Of a stretch of DNA of 64,000 bases, positions 14,101-24,557 are shown one piece after another; the stretch's first letter is position 1; every line of letters starts with the position of its first letter. A program made the translations under genes and the position numbers. A model generated the notes under the pieces. That model saw only the letters and a program-made list of their open reading frames with translations, was not told the DNA's origin and did not search any database. Origin of the DNA: Hepsetus odoe (lineage: Eukaryota; Chordata; Actinopteri; Characiformes; Hepsetidae); the NCBI GenBank assembly GCA_017165825.1, contig CM029387.1, positions 10,874,535 through 10,938,534 of the forward strand, read 5' to 3'.

Positions 14101-17100
14101 TAAAAGAGTATCACTTTTTGGTAGGATTGAATAATTTCTTTAACAATACTGTATTTTTTATAACTGCATTTACTATAGTTCCAGGGGGCGCAAAGAATAA
14201 ATGTTTTGTGCAAGTAACCACACTCAGGCTCAGGACACCAGAATGTCCATTTTTTGGGCTTGAAGTAAGAAGAAGAAACATCTGACAAACAGCCAGATAG
14301 TTGGGACTGTGTTGTTCTATTTTTCCACCGCAAGGTTGGTAATACAGAATGTAATTATTCTGTTAATGAATAATTTATACATTTGAAATGAATGCCAAAA
14401 ACATCTCTGGGCACAATATTCTACTTAATTCTGTATTTAATTCCAAGTTAAATTAATTGGATTGATGATGCCTCAGGTACAATGTTTTGGAATACCAAGC
14501 TTATAAATTGATTATAAACTACTCAGTAGCAGTCACCTAAGATGAGCTTCTCTCTGATATAGCTTTCAAGAGTCTCAGGAGACCTGCTTAATCTTGCTCT
14601 GCAAGAGGACCCATAAGATACAATGATTATACACATACACACTGTATGAATTCTCTCTCTTAACTATGTAAGATATGCTTAAACATTTTGACCTCATTAG
14701 AATTAAAATTAGGAGTTAAAACAATTACAACAACTGGATTTTTATTTGGCCAAGATACGGCACAATCTGAGTTATCATGCATCCAAAAGAAGGCACGGAA
14801 AACAGCTGTGGAAATGGCCATTTGTGTGCAAACATGGTTTAATCAGTTTATAATGTGATGCAACAATGTACACCTTTTTTATGCTAATTCTAGACTAATA
14901 AAAGGCATAAATTGCTTTTTTTAAGGTTAAGACACCTCTGTGCAACAGCCTCAAGGAAAGGCACTCTGACAGGGATGAACCACAACCTGATAACACCTCT
15001 CTGGTTGGCCAAAATTCTCTGTTTCACTTGCCATCTGGGCCAGTGTCACATGCCTAGTGCTGTAAGTATTTTGGAAGAGAACTGAAAAGAAAACAGGGAG
15101 GAAAGGACTGCTATTAATATAACCTGCAGCTAAGTGCTTTGGGTCAACAGTTGCCTGTTTCTCAGAGATGAAAAGATTTGCAAAATGAATGGATTCAAAA
15201 GAAAAAATTTATGGATGAAAGAAAGAAAGAAAAGCAGGGGCAGATGTATGAGTGCCAAAAGTTTGAATTTTCAAAATGTGCTCAAAGTCAGCAGCTGAAT
15301 CTTTCTTGCCATTTGATGGCTGTTGCGAGTTACCAAATCGAGTTTTAACTGAAAGGTGCAGGGTGGATTGAAAGGTTAGAAACTTCTAATTGATGCTAGC
15401 TGGTGATGGTCGAAAGTTCTACAGTCTAGAGAACATTGAAGAAATAATACAGAAAACAGTTTTGCACTTTGTGTTTTTTTAGCCATATTAATATATATAC
15501 GAAGGCCCACTAAACTGACCCTCAGTTATCATGGATCCTGATAGCTTAAAGTGAGAAATAGAGTTGTTTGAGGAAAGTTTAAAGTCAGTAAAGAGGTCAG
15601 AAAGCGAGCAGTGCAGACAGCAGAGAAGAGGAGAGGTGAATATGAGGATAAAGAAAACAAAGCATATTATTTTTGGCATGTTCATTGCTCTAGATTAAAA
15701 CTTAAAGGGGAGCATAAAAAAGCCTAAATTTATCCTTTTTACCACTAAGATTAACCTATAATTGGAAACAGACATGCACATAGCCTATTTCCTGTACATT
15801 TAAATGGCCATTATATCAGCACAAAAGGCAGAAGTCTGGTTTCTGAGCAAAAGGGTTGGATGTATAAATTTACCAGTGATAGAATAGTGTTCCCTCATCT
15901 TTTCCAATGCATGAAAAATTAAACATCCTGGCCCCAAAAAGTCCTCATCAGGATTTAACTAGGCAAATATATAAGAGCTATTTATTGAAGTAGTACTTTA
16001 ATGCCAACAAGGTATTTAACCTTTATTGATACAGTAAACAGCTTCTTCAACAACCACGTCAGAAGAGATATCCTGTGGTCATGAAAAGGCATTACAATGT
16101 TTCAGAAGTGTCACATTACTGACCATCAAGCAAAGAAAACTACTTAGGAGATTGCTGTATCTACTGAAATTGGGTAGAAAATTGTCTGAACTAATTGTGA
16201 TTAACTATAATATTCAAAAAAAGGTTGGGAAAACTTGAATGTGATTTTAAAAAATAAGATTTTAGTTCACAGCCATGTTTAATAATAAAAGTTAACCATA
16301 TCCACTTGCATAATGTGAAGAGAGCTGAAGGTATTAGGTATAAACAGCTGTAGCAGAAAAACCCTTTTCAGCTGGGCTAATTAAAAAAAAAGGCATAAGA
16401 TGAATATAAAAGGACTCATTGGGCTTAACTTGTGAGAGTGGTTTGGAGAGTATGATACTGTTACACAAATAGGCCAGACCTTGATCCCATTCAGAATCTT
16501 TAGAATTAAAAAAGGAATTAACATGTAAGGTCTAAATAATGTTAAGTACTTAATGACATTACTATTTAGTAAACTAAAAGGCATTAATACAAACTCTTCA
16601 GATAAAAGCTGTTTTAATCTACCTAATCGTGTCTTTTCCTCTTTTCTACACTACTAACTCAAGTTTTTAACACTTAAATTACTTTAAGGTTTGCCAACTG
16701 TTAACACACAGACATCCACTGTGCACACACAGCTTGTATAATCACCACAGAAAGCCCTGCCTATAGCCCAGCATATTTACATTTACATCTTATCCAGAGG
16801 GACTTGCATTTACTAACTTCAGGGACAGTTCCCCGGAGAACCTTGGGTTTAAGGGTTTTGCTCACCACCCAATGGTGGTGGTAGCGGCACTAGAGGTGGT
16901 ATTCAAATCTCTTTGTCCACAGGCGAGTATCTTACAACTAGAACCACCACCACCCCAGATCTAAAAACAATAAAACAGCATATGTGGTCCTCTCAAACAT
17001 AAAATATCAGGTCAGAGAGACCAGAGATGGTCACATGAGTCTAAAGTCAGGGTTATAAAGCAGCAGTAGAGCAGCAGAACTTCACTCTCTTGAGTGGGAA

Positions 17101-20036
17101 AGGCTCAGAGAGGTTTTTGTGATCAAGAACTAACCATCCAACCACCAGTACCTGACCTTACTAAGGTTCCAGGCTCACTGTGTACTACATGTGTTTTACA
17201 ATAACCTCTAGAAATGCACCTTCAATTGATGTGTAGTTTGTGGACATTACAATCAAAATATGGCCAAAAAAAAAAATGCCACAAAAATGTCTAACTGAAG
17301 AGACAAAGAGATTCACTCAGTAAGGACTTACACCGAACTTGTCAGAAGAACATTCAAGGAACAGAATGAGACTTTGATAACGACCAAATTAAGAAGCTGC
17401 TACATTACCATAACATGTTCCTATGTGAAAAAGTGCAACTCTGGACAATGTCTGGAACCTGATTCTCTGCACCCTGTCTTAAGCTGTATTTGTAAGTTTA
17501 AGATCAAGCTAGAACAAAAGTGTTTCAAATATGAAAAACCACAAAACAACTCACAAACAATTTACCCAACAAGAAGTAACCACAATATTTATGAAGGAAA
17601 TGCAGTTTAAACTCCACAGATACTTGAAACAGCCATGTCACACAGATTTAGGCAAATTAAAGTAAGCTTTAAGTGTCTAAGGTGTAATTACTTAACTAAA
17701 AAGAGCAAATGATATTTACAAAAGTTTCAAATAAGGTAATTCCTATTCCAAATAACTAAAAACTCATCACTTTGTTCATTTTTATCTTGTATCTAAGTGG
17801 GATAAATCACACATTGTTATTTTAACTATTTCAGACTGAAATTTAGCAATGATGTGAACCAGGCATAAACATGAACACAAAAAACACAGGTTACATAGAA
17901 ACACCATATGTGTGTGTATGTATGTGTGTGTGAAATTCGGATTGACCATAAAATTCGCGTGACCATTAAAAAGGAACTCAGGTTTGGACTCAGACCAGTA
18001 CAGAGAACTGCATATGGACACTGTTTACAGTGGACAATGATGGATCACATTTTAGAACTGTTCTGTCTTCTGCCGTCACTGTTCCCCTCTCTCTCCTGTG
18101 GGTGCCACCGATTCCTCCAAGACAACCATACAGGTCGAGACAAATGAGAACCAGGTTGAGCCCGACCCCCTCGTTCGTGCACCTTTCTCTCTCATGGCTT
18201 ACGGAGCATGCGCACTGCTCCACATCCACCTCCGTCGCGCGAGGCATTCAAGACCGTTAAAGGAGCGAGAAGCTCGGTCGCCAAAGCGAGCAATCGATTG
18301 GAGGTGGATCCGCGAGTTAATCCATACAGAAAAAAACGTGTACCACTGAATGATAACACGGCCGACCTCCTGCCTTCGTGTGCGCTGTTCGTTAAGACGA
18401 GGCAGTCTAAACATGCGTTATAAATATACGTTTTATTATCTTCTGCAGGACAAACCCCAGCACGTCTCTCTGAGCTCAGACACGCGGTCACCTATGAAGG
18501 TGTTGCATCACCTATCCCACCTGTCCCTCTCCCTCCGCCGTTAGCCCGGGCCGCCCCACCCTCTCTGCACCAGCTAACGGTCCGCCATTCCGGCTCCGGC
18601 TCTCCCTGAGCCCCGAAACTCCGCTCGAAAAACACAAAACAGCCCTGAACCGGCGGGCGACCGCCTCGGCTCCTCTCCCTTCAGATTTGTCGGAGTGCAG
18701 AAATGAACAGTAAACACGCGTCAAACGGCGCACTAGATCGTGGGCAGAAATGGAGCCGAATAACGGTAACAGGTCCGCACCGCTCGCCCTCTACCTGCAC
18801 AGGTTGCCATTTGCGGCCGTTCCTCTCTCGCCCCTCCTCGTCTGTTGTGTGAGAGCAGCCGCGGAGACGAGAGGTGCGCGGATAGGCGTTAAAGATGGCA
18901 TTAGTCTGCTCCGCTTTTTTCCTGCTTTCTCTTTTTTCCCCCGCTCGCCGTTCAGGTAAACACGCTGAGGCTCCTGCGCGGGGCGGGCCGGCGCTACCGC
19001 GTCACGCGCACGCGAGGCAGGAAAAAGGTGTAACGGTACTGCGCGCGAGCCTGTTTAAAGGAAGCGCAGCGCGCGAGCGTAGGGCGAGAGAGTCTGCAGT
19101 CCGTGCATTAAAAACCGCTTCATTCTTCACTCACTTAGAGACCGACAGCAGAGACGGCGCTAACTCACCCTAGCCTTCACCCAAACACAGGCTTCCTCAT
19201 CATTTAATGCTCCCCTAAAACTGTGGAACATCTGGGAAGCAAAAAATGTCCATTCCGGTTTATTACACCTTTATAAAAACACAGAGGAGCGCGTCGCCTC
19301 TGAAGCCCCCGGTCAGTTTTCAGAGCTGAACTGAGTGGTGGAGCCCACCTCAGCTCAGCCCCCTTTAGAGCTCAACCAGAGACTCTTAGCAGCTCCTGAA
19401 GTTCACTGCAGAATGAAGAAGAATCACTGAAAAAAACTTAGTGCGTAGAAATCTCTCTCTCTGTGCCCTCCCCTCGTCTCCCTCTGTCGCTCCTGTTTTT
19501 ATCACTCTTTCTTCATTTGTCTGCCCCCCGCCCCTCCGTTTGTGGGTGTCTCTCTCCCTCGGTTTCTGCTTTCTCTGTCAGTCTCTCGACTCTCTGCCCA
19601 CCTCAGATTTCTCACCGTCTCTCTTTTCTTTTTGTCCTCCCCTCTCCCCTCTCTCTCTACAGGTTCAGCTGTTGTCTAACGGTGGCTGTAGTCGGTCTGT
19701 AAGGATAAAGTGGAGTATAAAAGTGTTTAAAAGTGTGTTTGGTTTAGTAAAGTACGGTAGAAAGAGATGGGAGCTGTTTTTTTAACGTTCCCTGGTGAAC
19801 ACGGAGAAGTTTGGTGACTCAGGTAAATAACGGTTCAGCCTCGGCCACAGTACAGTTTTCACACCTTTCCGCCGTGAGTTTACACAGCGTGAGCTCACGA
19901 ACCACTAAAGTCGTTCAAAGTGCTGAAAGCCTGGACTAAAGTGAAGCGGGGTCTGTCTGACCCGCCGCCACGCCTCACCGTTGTTCCTCCGCGGGTTTGC
20001 CTGTTTCCTCCGCTGGCACCTGGGGCCGTCCGCCAT
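1..20036 (-). CDS. zeb1: zeb1, zinc finger E-box binding homeobox 1 (5' part; 3' end outside window)
   Basis: Transcriptional repressor that binds E-boxes of epithelial genes through two zinc-finger clusters. Coding exons in gene order: 20036-19979, 4413-4252, 4146-4099, 3749-3615, 3501-3299, 2069-1964 and 1662-1 (continues off the left edge). All visible junctions are GT-AG and the phases agree (1,1,1,1,0,1). The N-terminus MADGPRCQRRKQANPRRNN is the family signature, which fixes the start although the frame stays open upstream. The acidic segment (SDSDDEDKLHIVEED) is also diagnostic. Zinc fingers lie near residues 146-167, 176-196, 216-236 and 244-266 (the last is C2HC). About 791 codons are present. 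The homeodomain-like region, CtBP motifs and C-terminal fingers are not reached. Teleosts have zeb1a and zeb1b, and I cannot tell which this is. Confidence 0.95.
742..898 (-). repeat. 33-bp coding repeat in the zeb1 linker (11-residue unit, about 4.7 copies)
   Basis: Read on the coding strand, successive 11-residue units are QASSTQPPKVL, QVNSAQCAKVV, QVNSTQPPMVV, KVDSAQSPELV and a partial QDNSTQANV (residues about 493-544). A further related block (VQTNSAQ) occurs downstream. The DNA copies have diverged but stay in frame with no length change. Confidence 0.8.
1964..2069 (-). CDS. zeb1: zeb1 coding exon 6 (zinc finger 3)
   Basis: The acceptor is TTTTCTCAG and the donor GTTAGT. Encodes FKCTECSKAFKYKHHLKEH and then LRIHSG, which is finger 3. 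It ends in phase 1, and the split glycine codon is completed by the next exon. Confidence 0.95.
3050..3105 (-). mobile_element. SINE tail fragment (family A)
   Basis: Contains the family A tail (GACGCTCTTATCCAGA in reverse) without the tRNA-like head. Lies in a zeb1 intron. Confidence 0.7.
3125..3154. repeat. (ATC)n microsatellite
   Basis: About ten ATC triplets inside a zeb1 intron, producing a spurious poly-His frame. Confidence 0.9.
3299..3501 (-). CDS. zeb1: zeb1 coding exon 5 (zinc fingers 1 and 2)
   Basis: Encodes two C2H2 fingers: TCPYCSRGYKRHTSLKEH with its closing HIKLRH, and FSCSLCSYTFTYRTQLDRH. They match ZEB1 fingers 1 and 2. The acceptor is CTTCAG and the donor GTCTGT. This is the strongest family evidence in the gene. 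Confidence 0.96.
3615..3749 (-). CDS. zeb1: zeb1 coding exon 4 (acidic linker)
   Basis: 135 nt, phase 1 on both sides, donor GTACTA. It encodes a Glu/Asp-rich linker (CLTDEENDEG and PEVPEEEQS) like the acidic segment before the first finger cluster in ZEB1. The acceptor has a weak pyrimidine tract (CAAAAG), but the next AG downstream would lead straight to a stop. Confidence 0.82.
4099..4146 (-). CDS. zeb1: zeb1 coding exon 3 (48 nt)
   Basis: A short exon between acceptor TATAG and donor GTAAGA, with phase 1 on both sides. It encodes 16 residues beginning DGILGPDALVQE. It could be skipped without a frameshift. Identity rests on open phase, good splice sites and position. Confidence 0.8.
4252..4413 (-). 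CDS. zeb1: zeb1 coding exon 2 (acidic segment)
   Basis: The acceptor CACACAG precedes 4413 and the donor GTCAGT follows 4252. It is read in phase 1 and gives SDSDDEDKLHIVEEDSISD followed by a less conserved stretch ending NGHIGE. Intron 1, which separates it from exon 1, spans 4414-19978. Confidence 0.92.
4645..4857 (+). mobile_element. tRNA-derived SINE (family A)
   Basis: The head resembles a tRNA with A box (GGTCTAGTAGGTAGGG) and B box (GGTTCGAATCC). A body follows, with a tail reading TAAGTCGCTCTGGATAAGAG and AAATGTAAATGT repeats. At least six more copies or parts occur in the window. Confidence 0.85.
4858..5103 (+). mobile_element. tRNA-derived SINE (family B)
   Basis: Starts GGTGGCCTAGTGGTTAGGG with a B box (GGTTCGAATC). 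The 3' half has GTGTGTTGTGCTGTGTACTC, unlike family A. It sits directly against the tail of the family A copy. A second member is at 46324. Confidence 0.8.
6838..7030 (-). mobile_element. LINE-like 3' tail fragment
   Basis: (ATTCA)n followed by TATAGCGCCTTTCACAACAG. In reverse this is the common fish tail 'AAAGGCGCTATA...' ending in short tandem repeats, typical of non-LTR 3' ends. The exact family is not assigned. Confidence 0.5.
8482..8989 (+). mobile_element. Tc1-like transposon remnant, 5' half
   Basis: Starts near a terminal motif (ACACTGCCTGTCCAAAAACA). Fragments of transposase helix-turn-helix are readable: IGLRTVQRIIK-like, then WLEKILNDHDRRSFKCLVKS. It has frameshifts and stops, so is dead. 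Interrupted by the insertion at 8990-9520. Confidence 0.8.
8990..9520 (+). mobile_element. Repeat inserted in the Tc1 remnant (LINE-like tail containing a SINE A fragment)
   Basis: Includes a SINE family A portion at about 9240-9368. It ends with GCTGCTTTGTGACAACAACT and a (TTGACTTGACTTGAA) tail, the common fish non-LTR 3' end. Similar GAATTCC/GAATTTCC bases flank it. Confidence 0.6.
9521..10020 (+). mobile_element. Tc1-like transposon remnant, 3' half
   Basis: Continues the same element: RLIA..AFNLLGSIKIG then YSDGSIRVRRETYEVMHPSC and VQACGGTAMIWGCC, the DDE-domain core of a Tc1 transposase with mutations. The right terminal repeat is missing. Confidence 0.82.
11088..11173. repeat. (CA)n microsatellite
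   Basis: About 40 CA units with a few TCA interruptions, in zeb1 intron 1. Confidence 0.97.
11472..11728 (+). mobile_element. tRNA-derived SINE (family C)
   Basis: Head GGGGCAGCGGTGTCCTAGTG, B box GGGTTCGAACCCC, body with GCTGGCGACCTGTCCAGGGT and GGGACAAGCGGCAGA, and a (GGAT)n tail. Five copies of this family lie in the window. Confidence 0.88.
12643..12865 (-). mobile_element. tRNA-derived SINE (family A)
   Basis: Reverse copy of the 4645 element. It contains a small internal duplication of the AGGCAAGTATCCT segment near the head. Confidence 0.83.
13241..13490 (-). mobile_element. SINE family C with perfect 13-bp target duplication
   Basis: Flanked by AATTTGTTGAAGT at 13228-13240 and 13491-13503. 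The intact duplication suggests a fairly recent insertion. Confidence 0.9.
13688..13935 (-). mobile_element. SINE family C with perfect 12-bp target duplication
   Basis: Flanked by TGGTTTTGTAAT at 13676-13687 and 13936-13947. Same orientation as the copy 197 bp to its left but a different target, so an independent insertion. Confidence 0.9.
15925..16530 (+). mobile_element. Degenerate Tc1-like remnant
   Basis: Shares phrases with the 8482 copy (for example CATGAAAAGGCATTACAATG beside its GTTTCAGAAG) but is highly eroded and has no usable frame. Confidence 0.55.
16776..16957 (-). mobile_element. Degraded SINE (family A)
   Basis: Reverse family A copy with several deletions, including part of the tail. 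Confidence 0.75.
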
Positions 20037-20650
20037 GACTCCAACGCGCTGTCGTAGCGACTCGGCAGTGAATCGTTCTATTGAGCCGACTCTTTTATGA
20101 GACCCCATCGAATCGATTCGCGGCCTCAAAAGAATCGAACTTTTCTGAAGCATCTTTGCAACGTTTTGGTGTGTGTTCTTCATAGATCGAACAGTTCAAA
20201 TGACGATCCTTAACCACATGTAAACACAGCATCACCTCTAAACTTTATAACGTGTTATGAACCACTCGGAATGTGCTTCCGTGTTTCAACTTACTTCCTT
20301 TTACCCACTGGTACATTTAGAAACATTACAGTCCGAATCCATTTGATAGTTAAAAGGAACGACGAACGGAGTCCGTACATGGAGGCGATGAGAATAAACG
20401 ACTTGAATCCTTGAAGCAATGAATCCTTGAATCGGACGTTCGTGTAAGTGAACCGTTGGGCGAATCGGTTCAGTGGACAGAATGGAAGTGAATCATTATT
20501 CACTGTTTGAGAGGAGAGCACGCTCCCGCCTCGCCGCACCTGGTTTACGACACTCTGCTTTACGACATCACCTTGTTGAAACACCTCTTCACACTGTTTA
20601 CATCCCCGTCCGAGTCTTGATCACGTTTCCTTACATTTACACACTCAGAC
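18150..20650. promoter_or_regulatory. CpG-rich promoter region of zeb1
   Basis: This stretch is rich in CG dinucleotides and G+C, unlike the A+T-rich DNA on both sides. It contains the zeb1 start exon, as expected for a CpG-island promoter. It extends about 1.8 kb into intron 1 and includes a CT-rich run near 19450-19660. The exact transcription start and 5' UTR cannot be fixed from sequence alone. Confidence 0.75.
19979..20036 (-). CDS. zeb1: zeb1 coding exon 1 (start codon)
   Basis: Encodes 19 residues plus one base, beginning MADGPRC. The donor is GT at 19978-19977 (consensus GTGAGG). It lies inside a CpG-rich block. The ATG at 20036 is chosen because the following residues match the ZEB1 N-terminus. 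Confidence 0.93.
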
Positions 20651-21002
20651 AAAATATGTCGGAAACAACCTGTTTCTTTTAGTTGTAATGTATTTATAAT
20701 TACTGATCAAAGTCAAATCCTTTTCGCGCTGTGCGCCTCGGCTGAAAAAGCCTGCAAATCAGAATGTATTTGAAATATTTATACACCAGCATAGGCATGG
20801 AAAGGTGTTTTTATTACGGGTATTGAATTTTTGATACATAATGTGCGACACGCGCACTAGGGGGGCATTATTTTTTGTTTCATTCAGTCATATGCTATAA
20901 ATGTGGCAAAATATGGTATTACATATGATATACATCGACAGAAGGTCCTTTGATATGGTGTCCCCTTCATATGAGGTTCATTTTACATAAGTTGTTTTGA
21001 TG

Positions 21003-21010
21003 TGACGTCA
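21003..21010. promoter_or_regulatory. Perfect CRE palindrome (TGACGTCA), site 1
   Basis: Full cAMP-response-element consensus about 970 bp upstream of the zeb1 start codon. A second perfect copy begins 30 bp further on. Function is inferred from the motif only. Confidence 0.45.
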
Positions 21011-21032
21011 GTAGCATCAAAGGGGGGGGTGA

Positions 21033-21040
21033 TGACGTCA
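21033..21040. promoter_or_regulatory. Perfect CRE palindrome (TGACGTCA), site 2
   Basis: Second full consensus site, about three helical turns from the first, with a run of nine G in between. Binding by CREB/ATF factors is possible but unproven. Confidence 0.45.
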
Positions 21041-22559
21041 GCCGGTTTTTAATACTGTCACTTCTAACTAATTAGACCTTCGTGATTATCACTGCCAAAT
21101 ATATAAATAAAATATTTCTGAAGTATTTATACATTTAACACACATTTAATTCTTTAGCATGATTGATTTATTGTGAACTGTTTTTATATGAAATCTGTTT
21201 TTCTTTTATATTTTTTATTTGCAGTGGCAGTTAAAGATTCTTAGCCTAAATCTGCTGTGGTAGCTAAAAGGTTCTTTTGTTGAAGAACATTTTTTGGTCC
21301 AATAATAGAACTGTTTTTAAAAATGGTTCTTTTATGAATTCAAGTGGTCTTTGAAAGCTCAAATTTAGAACCATTGCCCACAGCTTTTAGGAGCATCTGA
21401 GCTGAGAGGTTTTTTCTTGATGTCAGATGGTGTGCTGGGAAATCGAGGTGAAATGTGATCTCTGTGATAGAAATTACTTTTCCTGCTTGCTGGTGCACAT
21501 TGTTGTAGGCAAAGCGTTGATGCGGGCAAAATCACTACATATCAATCAGTCGTTATGGCAAAACTTCATTATCAAATCCAAAAATGGATTTGAAAAAGTA
21601 TGCTTAATGGAAATAAACAAATAACAACAAAAAACAAACAATACACACACTTTTTTTTTTTTAAAGAGACCTGTTTTTTAAAGAAACCTGTTCTAGGGTG
21701 AAGAAAACTGGTGCATGTGGTTTAAGAAACAGTATGACTAATAGTGAAATATTAACATAACTCGAGTCATGTTGTACAGCACTAGGGCTGGCATTCATAA
21801 AGCAGTCATCCATGAGAGGCCAGTTTGAAAACGAATCAAGCAGCTGGCACTTCCTTAATGAAGATCTGGGTTTTAGCAGGCAGAAAAAAAATGGTCAAAT
21901 ATTTGTGAATCTATACAGCGGAATACTGAGCCGTAATTTGAAGTAGAGCAGATATTTTACAATGATGTAAAGAAAATGAAAACATAATGAGCAAATTAGC
22001 GTTATCTGTGATAAAGAAATGCAACAATTGTTACTGGTTTAGTGAAATGCTCTTTTCTTTTTGCCAGAAACAGTCAGACAGAACAGCACACACAGCTGGA
22101 TGTTGTTTCCTGATTTAGCACAAAGGTTCATTACTGCAGTGCCTACAGTTCTACTGAATAAAAATAACATTTGAATTCTCCCTCATGTCCAGAAAGGTAA
22201 ACATTAGTACACTTAAGGTTTTGAGTTAGTGAGGGAATAAAGTGTGAATATTTGGAATAAAATGTTAATATGATCATACAGCCAGCGCGCGTTTTGTGGT
22301 ACGTGGTAAAAGTGGTTTGGCACAGTGGTTTGATAAATGATTTCTGTGCTTTTAATCTGTGAAGTGCAAGAACACCAGAAAGAATAATTGCAGTGTCTCA
22401 TACACCTTTCACACAGAATAGGACTGAATAAAATCAATGTAGATTATGTGGACACAAAACACATCTGTACAGAGCTTTTTCTTGTACATAAATGCCTTTT
22501 CATACAATAATGACCTTTCGTGTAAAATATTTAAACTACATTTCTATTAAACTGTTAAA

Positions 22560-22565
22560 TTTATT
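22560..22565 (-). terminator. Candidate gpsm2 polyadenylation signal (AATAAA)
   Basis: Minus-strand AATAAA about 2.0 kb downstream of the gpsm2 stop. Long gpsm2 3' UTRs are plausible, but nearer variant signals could be used instead, so this is tentative. Confidence 0.25.
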
Positions 22566-24019
22566 TCCCAACTAGTTCATCAAGAAAGATGATACATAAA
22601 AAAAATGAATAACACATCTATTAGTGACTCAATGTCTATTAATAAATGCAACTACACAGACACTGTCTAGTAGTCTAGTTAGTCTAGTTTTAGAACGCAG
22701 ACATCAGTGTGTATATTTCTCAAAAGGGATTAAATGGCTGTATTAAATGCTCATTAAATAAAATGGCCTATTTTTACCAAAATTGAATTAGTCTTATAGT
22801 GAGATTCTCACAGTAACATTGGTCTCTGGTATTGCCATTAAATGTACTAAACTATACATGAACAGTTTATACTGTTTAAACTAAATACTGAATATCTAGG
22901 TCTTGGGCTTCATAGCAGCACTAAAGTTCAATCGGCTACAAAACTGATACTAATACGAACAAACCAAAACTTAAATATTTCTTGAATGAAGACACACAGT
23001 GATCAAGTCTGTACAGTGCTGGTGTATTGAAATGTACAAATCACAATTGATGACAATATTAAAATAAATGCAGTTGGAATCTTCATCAATTGCAAATTCT
23101 TAGACACAAAAACCCTCTGAGGAAAAGACATTCATTCTTAAATGACACCACATATTAATCTTCCCTGCGTCCCACAATCCTGACACACAAATGCCCAGAA
23201 TTAGAAACACACACGCATAGACACACAAGTACCTGTCCTGACTACAACAGCATATTTAAGATATGTGAAATTTCTTACAGCGATAATTCATCTTTTATAC
23301 AATCTTCTTGATGAAAGAAATATAAATACAAATAAAACTGTAAAAAAGAAACATCTGTGTAGGGACACAATCCTCTAACTGTTACAAACATTCATGCTAA
23401 AGAGCTAAAAAAATATGTTCATAATATTTTTTTTCTTTTTTGTCTTTAAAAATGAAACAACGCAGTGCCATGCCATAAATGTGCAACTTTTAGAAAAGTG
23501 TCTACAGATCCTTATTACCATATTAGTAACACTGGAATAGCTGCTACATTTGTAAATGCATAAAATGACTTCAAGAACTTCAGGAGCTTAAACTCCAGTC
23601 TTAAGCAATGCTGGAGATGAGTATTAAAGTGGAGTTGGAATGTAGAATTGTTCAGTAGTAAATAAACTGAGGCTGGGGGGGGGGAAAAAATAAAAATTCA
23701 CTGCAGAGAGTAAAACTGACACAATCACTGTTTGCACCAAAGGAATAGGTCTGTGTTTGTGTATGAACAGATGGTTTAAAGGACTAACACACACACAGAG
23801 TTTGCATTAGATTTTGTAGAAGCCTATAACGCCAGAAAGCTTGACTGGATTTCAAGACAAATCACCAACAGCTGGCAGTTGGGCTTCATTCAACATCAAC
23901 TGAATTCTGTGTCACACAAGGCCACCATTGACCATGACTGATGGTGTCTTACAAACCTTTCCCCAAGAACCGCATTTTGCTTATTTGTGGCTCTAACAAA
24001 CATTTTAAAGTCGACAAAT

Positions 24020-24229
24020 TACATTTACATTTGCGGCCTTTAGCTGACGCTCTTATCCAGAGCGACTTCCATGTCCTAATTACAGGGACAGTCCCCCTGG
24101 AGCAACTCTGGGTTAAGGGTCTTGCTCAGGGACCCAGAGGTGGTAGTGCTAGAGGTGGAATTCGAACCTGGGACCTCTTGAGCCATAGGTCCAGAGGCAA
24201 GCACCCTACCACTAGACCACTGCCACCCT
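24020..24229 (-). mobile_element. SINE family A in the gpsm2 3' flank
   Basis: Full reverse copy flanked by 7-bp GACAAAT repeats at 24013-24019 and 24230-24236. It lies about 330-540 bp past the gpsm2 stop, so could be part of its 3' UTR. Confidence 0.85.
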
Positions 24230-24557
24230 GACAAATGATTTTAAAAGCAACACAGTTGACTTAGTAGTTCCTGGACCAAAGAAAGGACTAAAATATGTAG
24301 TGCTCTGAAGCATTCCATGACCAAGAATGATCAAAGCAGAATGTGAACTTAAATCCATAGATGTATGCATCTTTCTTAAACACCTGTGTGTAAATGTGTG
24401 GTTATATAAAGGATGAATCTAATGTAAGTAGTGATTCAAATATCTCTAAGAAATAAACCCCCAAAGTTTGCCATTTGAAAGCTGGTATTTTGAATTCAGC
24501 ATGAAGCATTAGATTTTTACGTGGTAACTGGCTTTTCATATTATATATTGTACTTTT

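Larger units (their letters stand above)
4414..18149. other. zeb1 intron 1, distal part (no exon seen)
   Basis: A+T-rich intronic DNA. It holds SINEs (4645, 4858, 9240, 11472, 12643, 13241, 13688, 16776), two Tc1-like remnants (8482-10020 and 15925-16530), a LINE tail (6838-7030) and a (CA)n tract (11088). No further open exon with splice sites or recognisable homology was seen. Unlisted conserved enhancers cannot be excluded. Confidence 0.6.
20651..24557. other. zeb1/gpsm2 interval and gpsm2 3' flank
   Basis: No coding exon recognised. The right part should contain the gpsm2 3' UTR, since the stop codon is at 24558-24560. It includes the two CREs at 21003 and 21033, one SINE at 24020-24229, a G9 run near 23675 and A+T-rich sequence. 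A minus-strand AATAAA at 22560-22565 is a possible polyadenylation signal about 2 kb past the stop. Confidence 0.55.

Noticed and set aside
18895..19173. ORF in the CpG island that might be an alternative zeb1 first exon
   Set aside because: It lies on the plus strand, opposite to zeb1, and shows no ZEB1-like residues.
19441..19785. 114-codon Ser/Pro/Leu-rich ORF in zeb1 intron 1
   Set aside because: It arises from a CT-rich stretch in the CpG island, with no homology or splice support.
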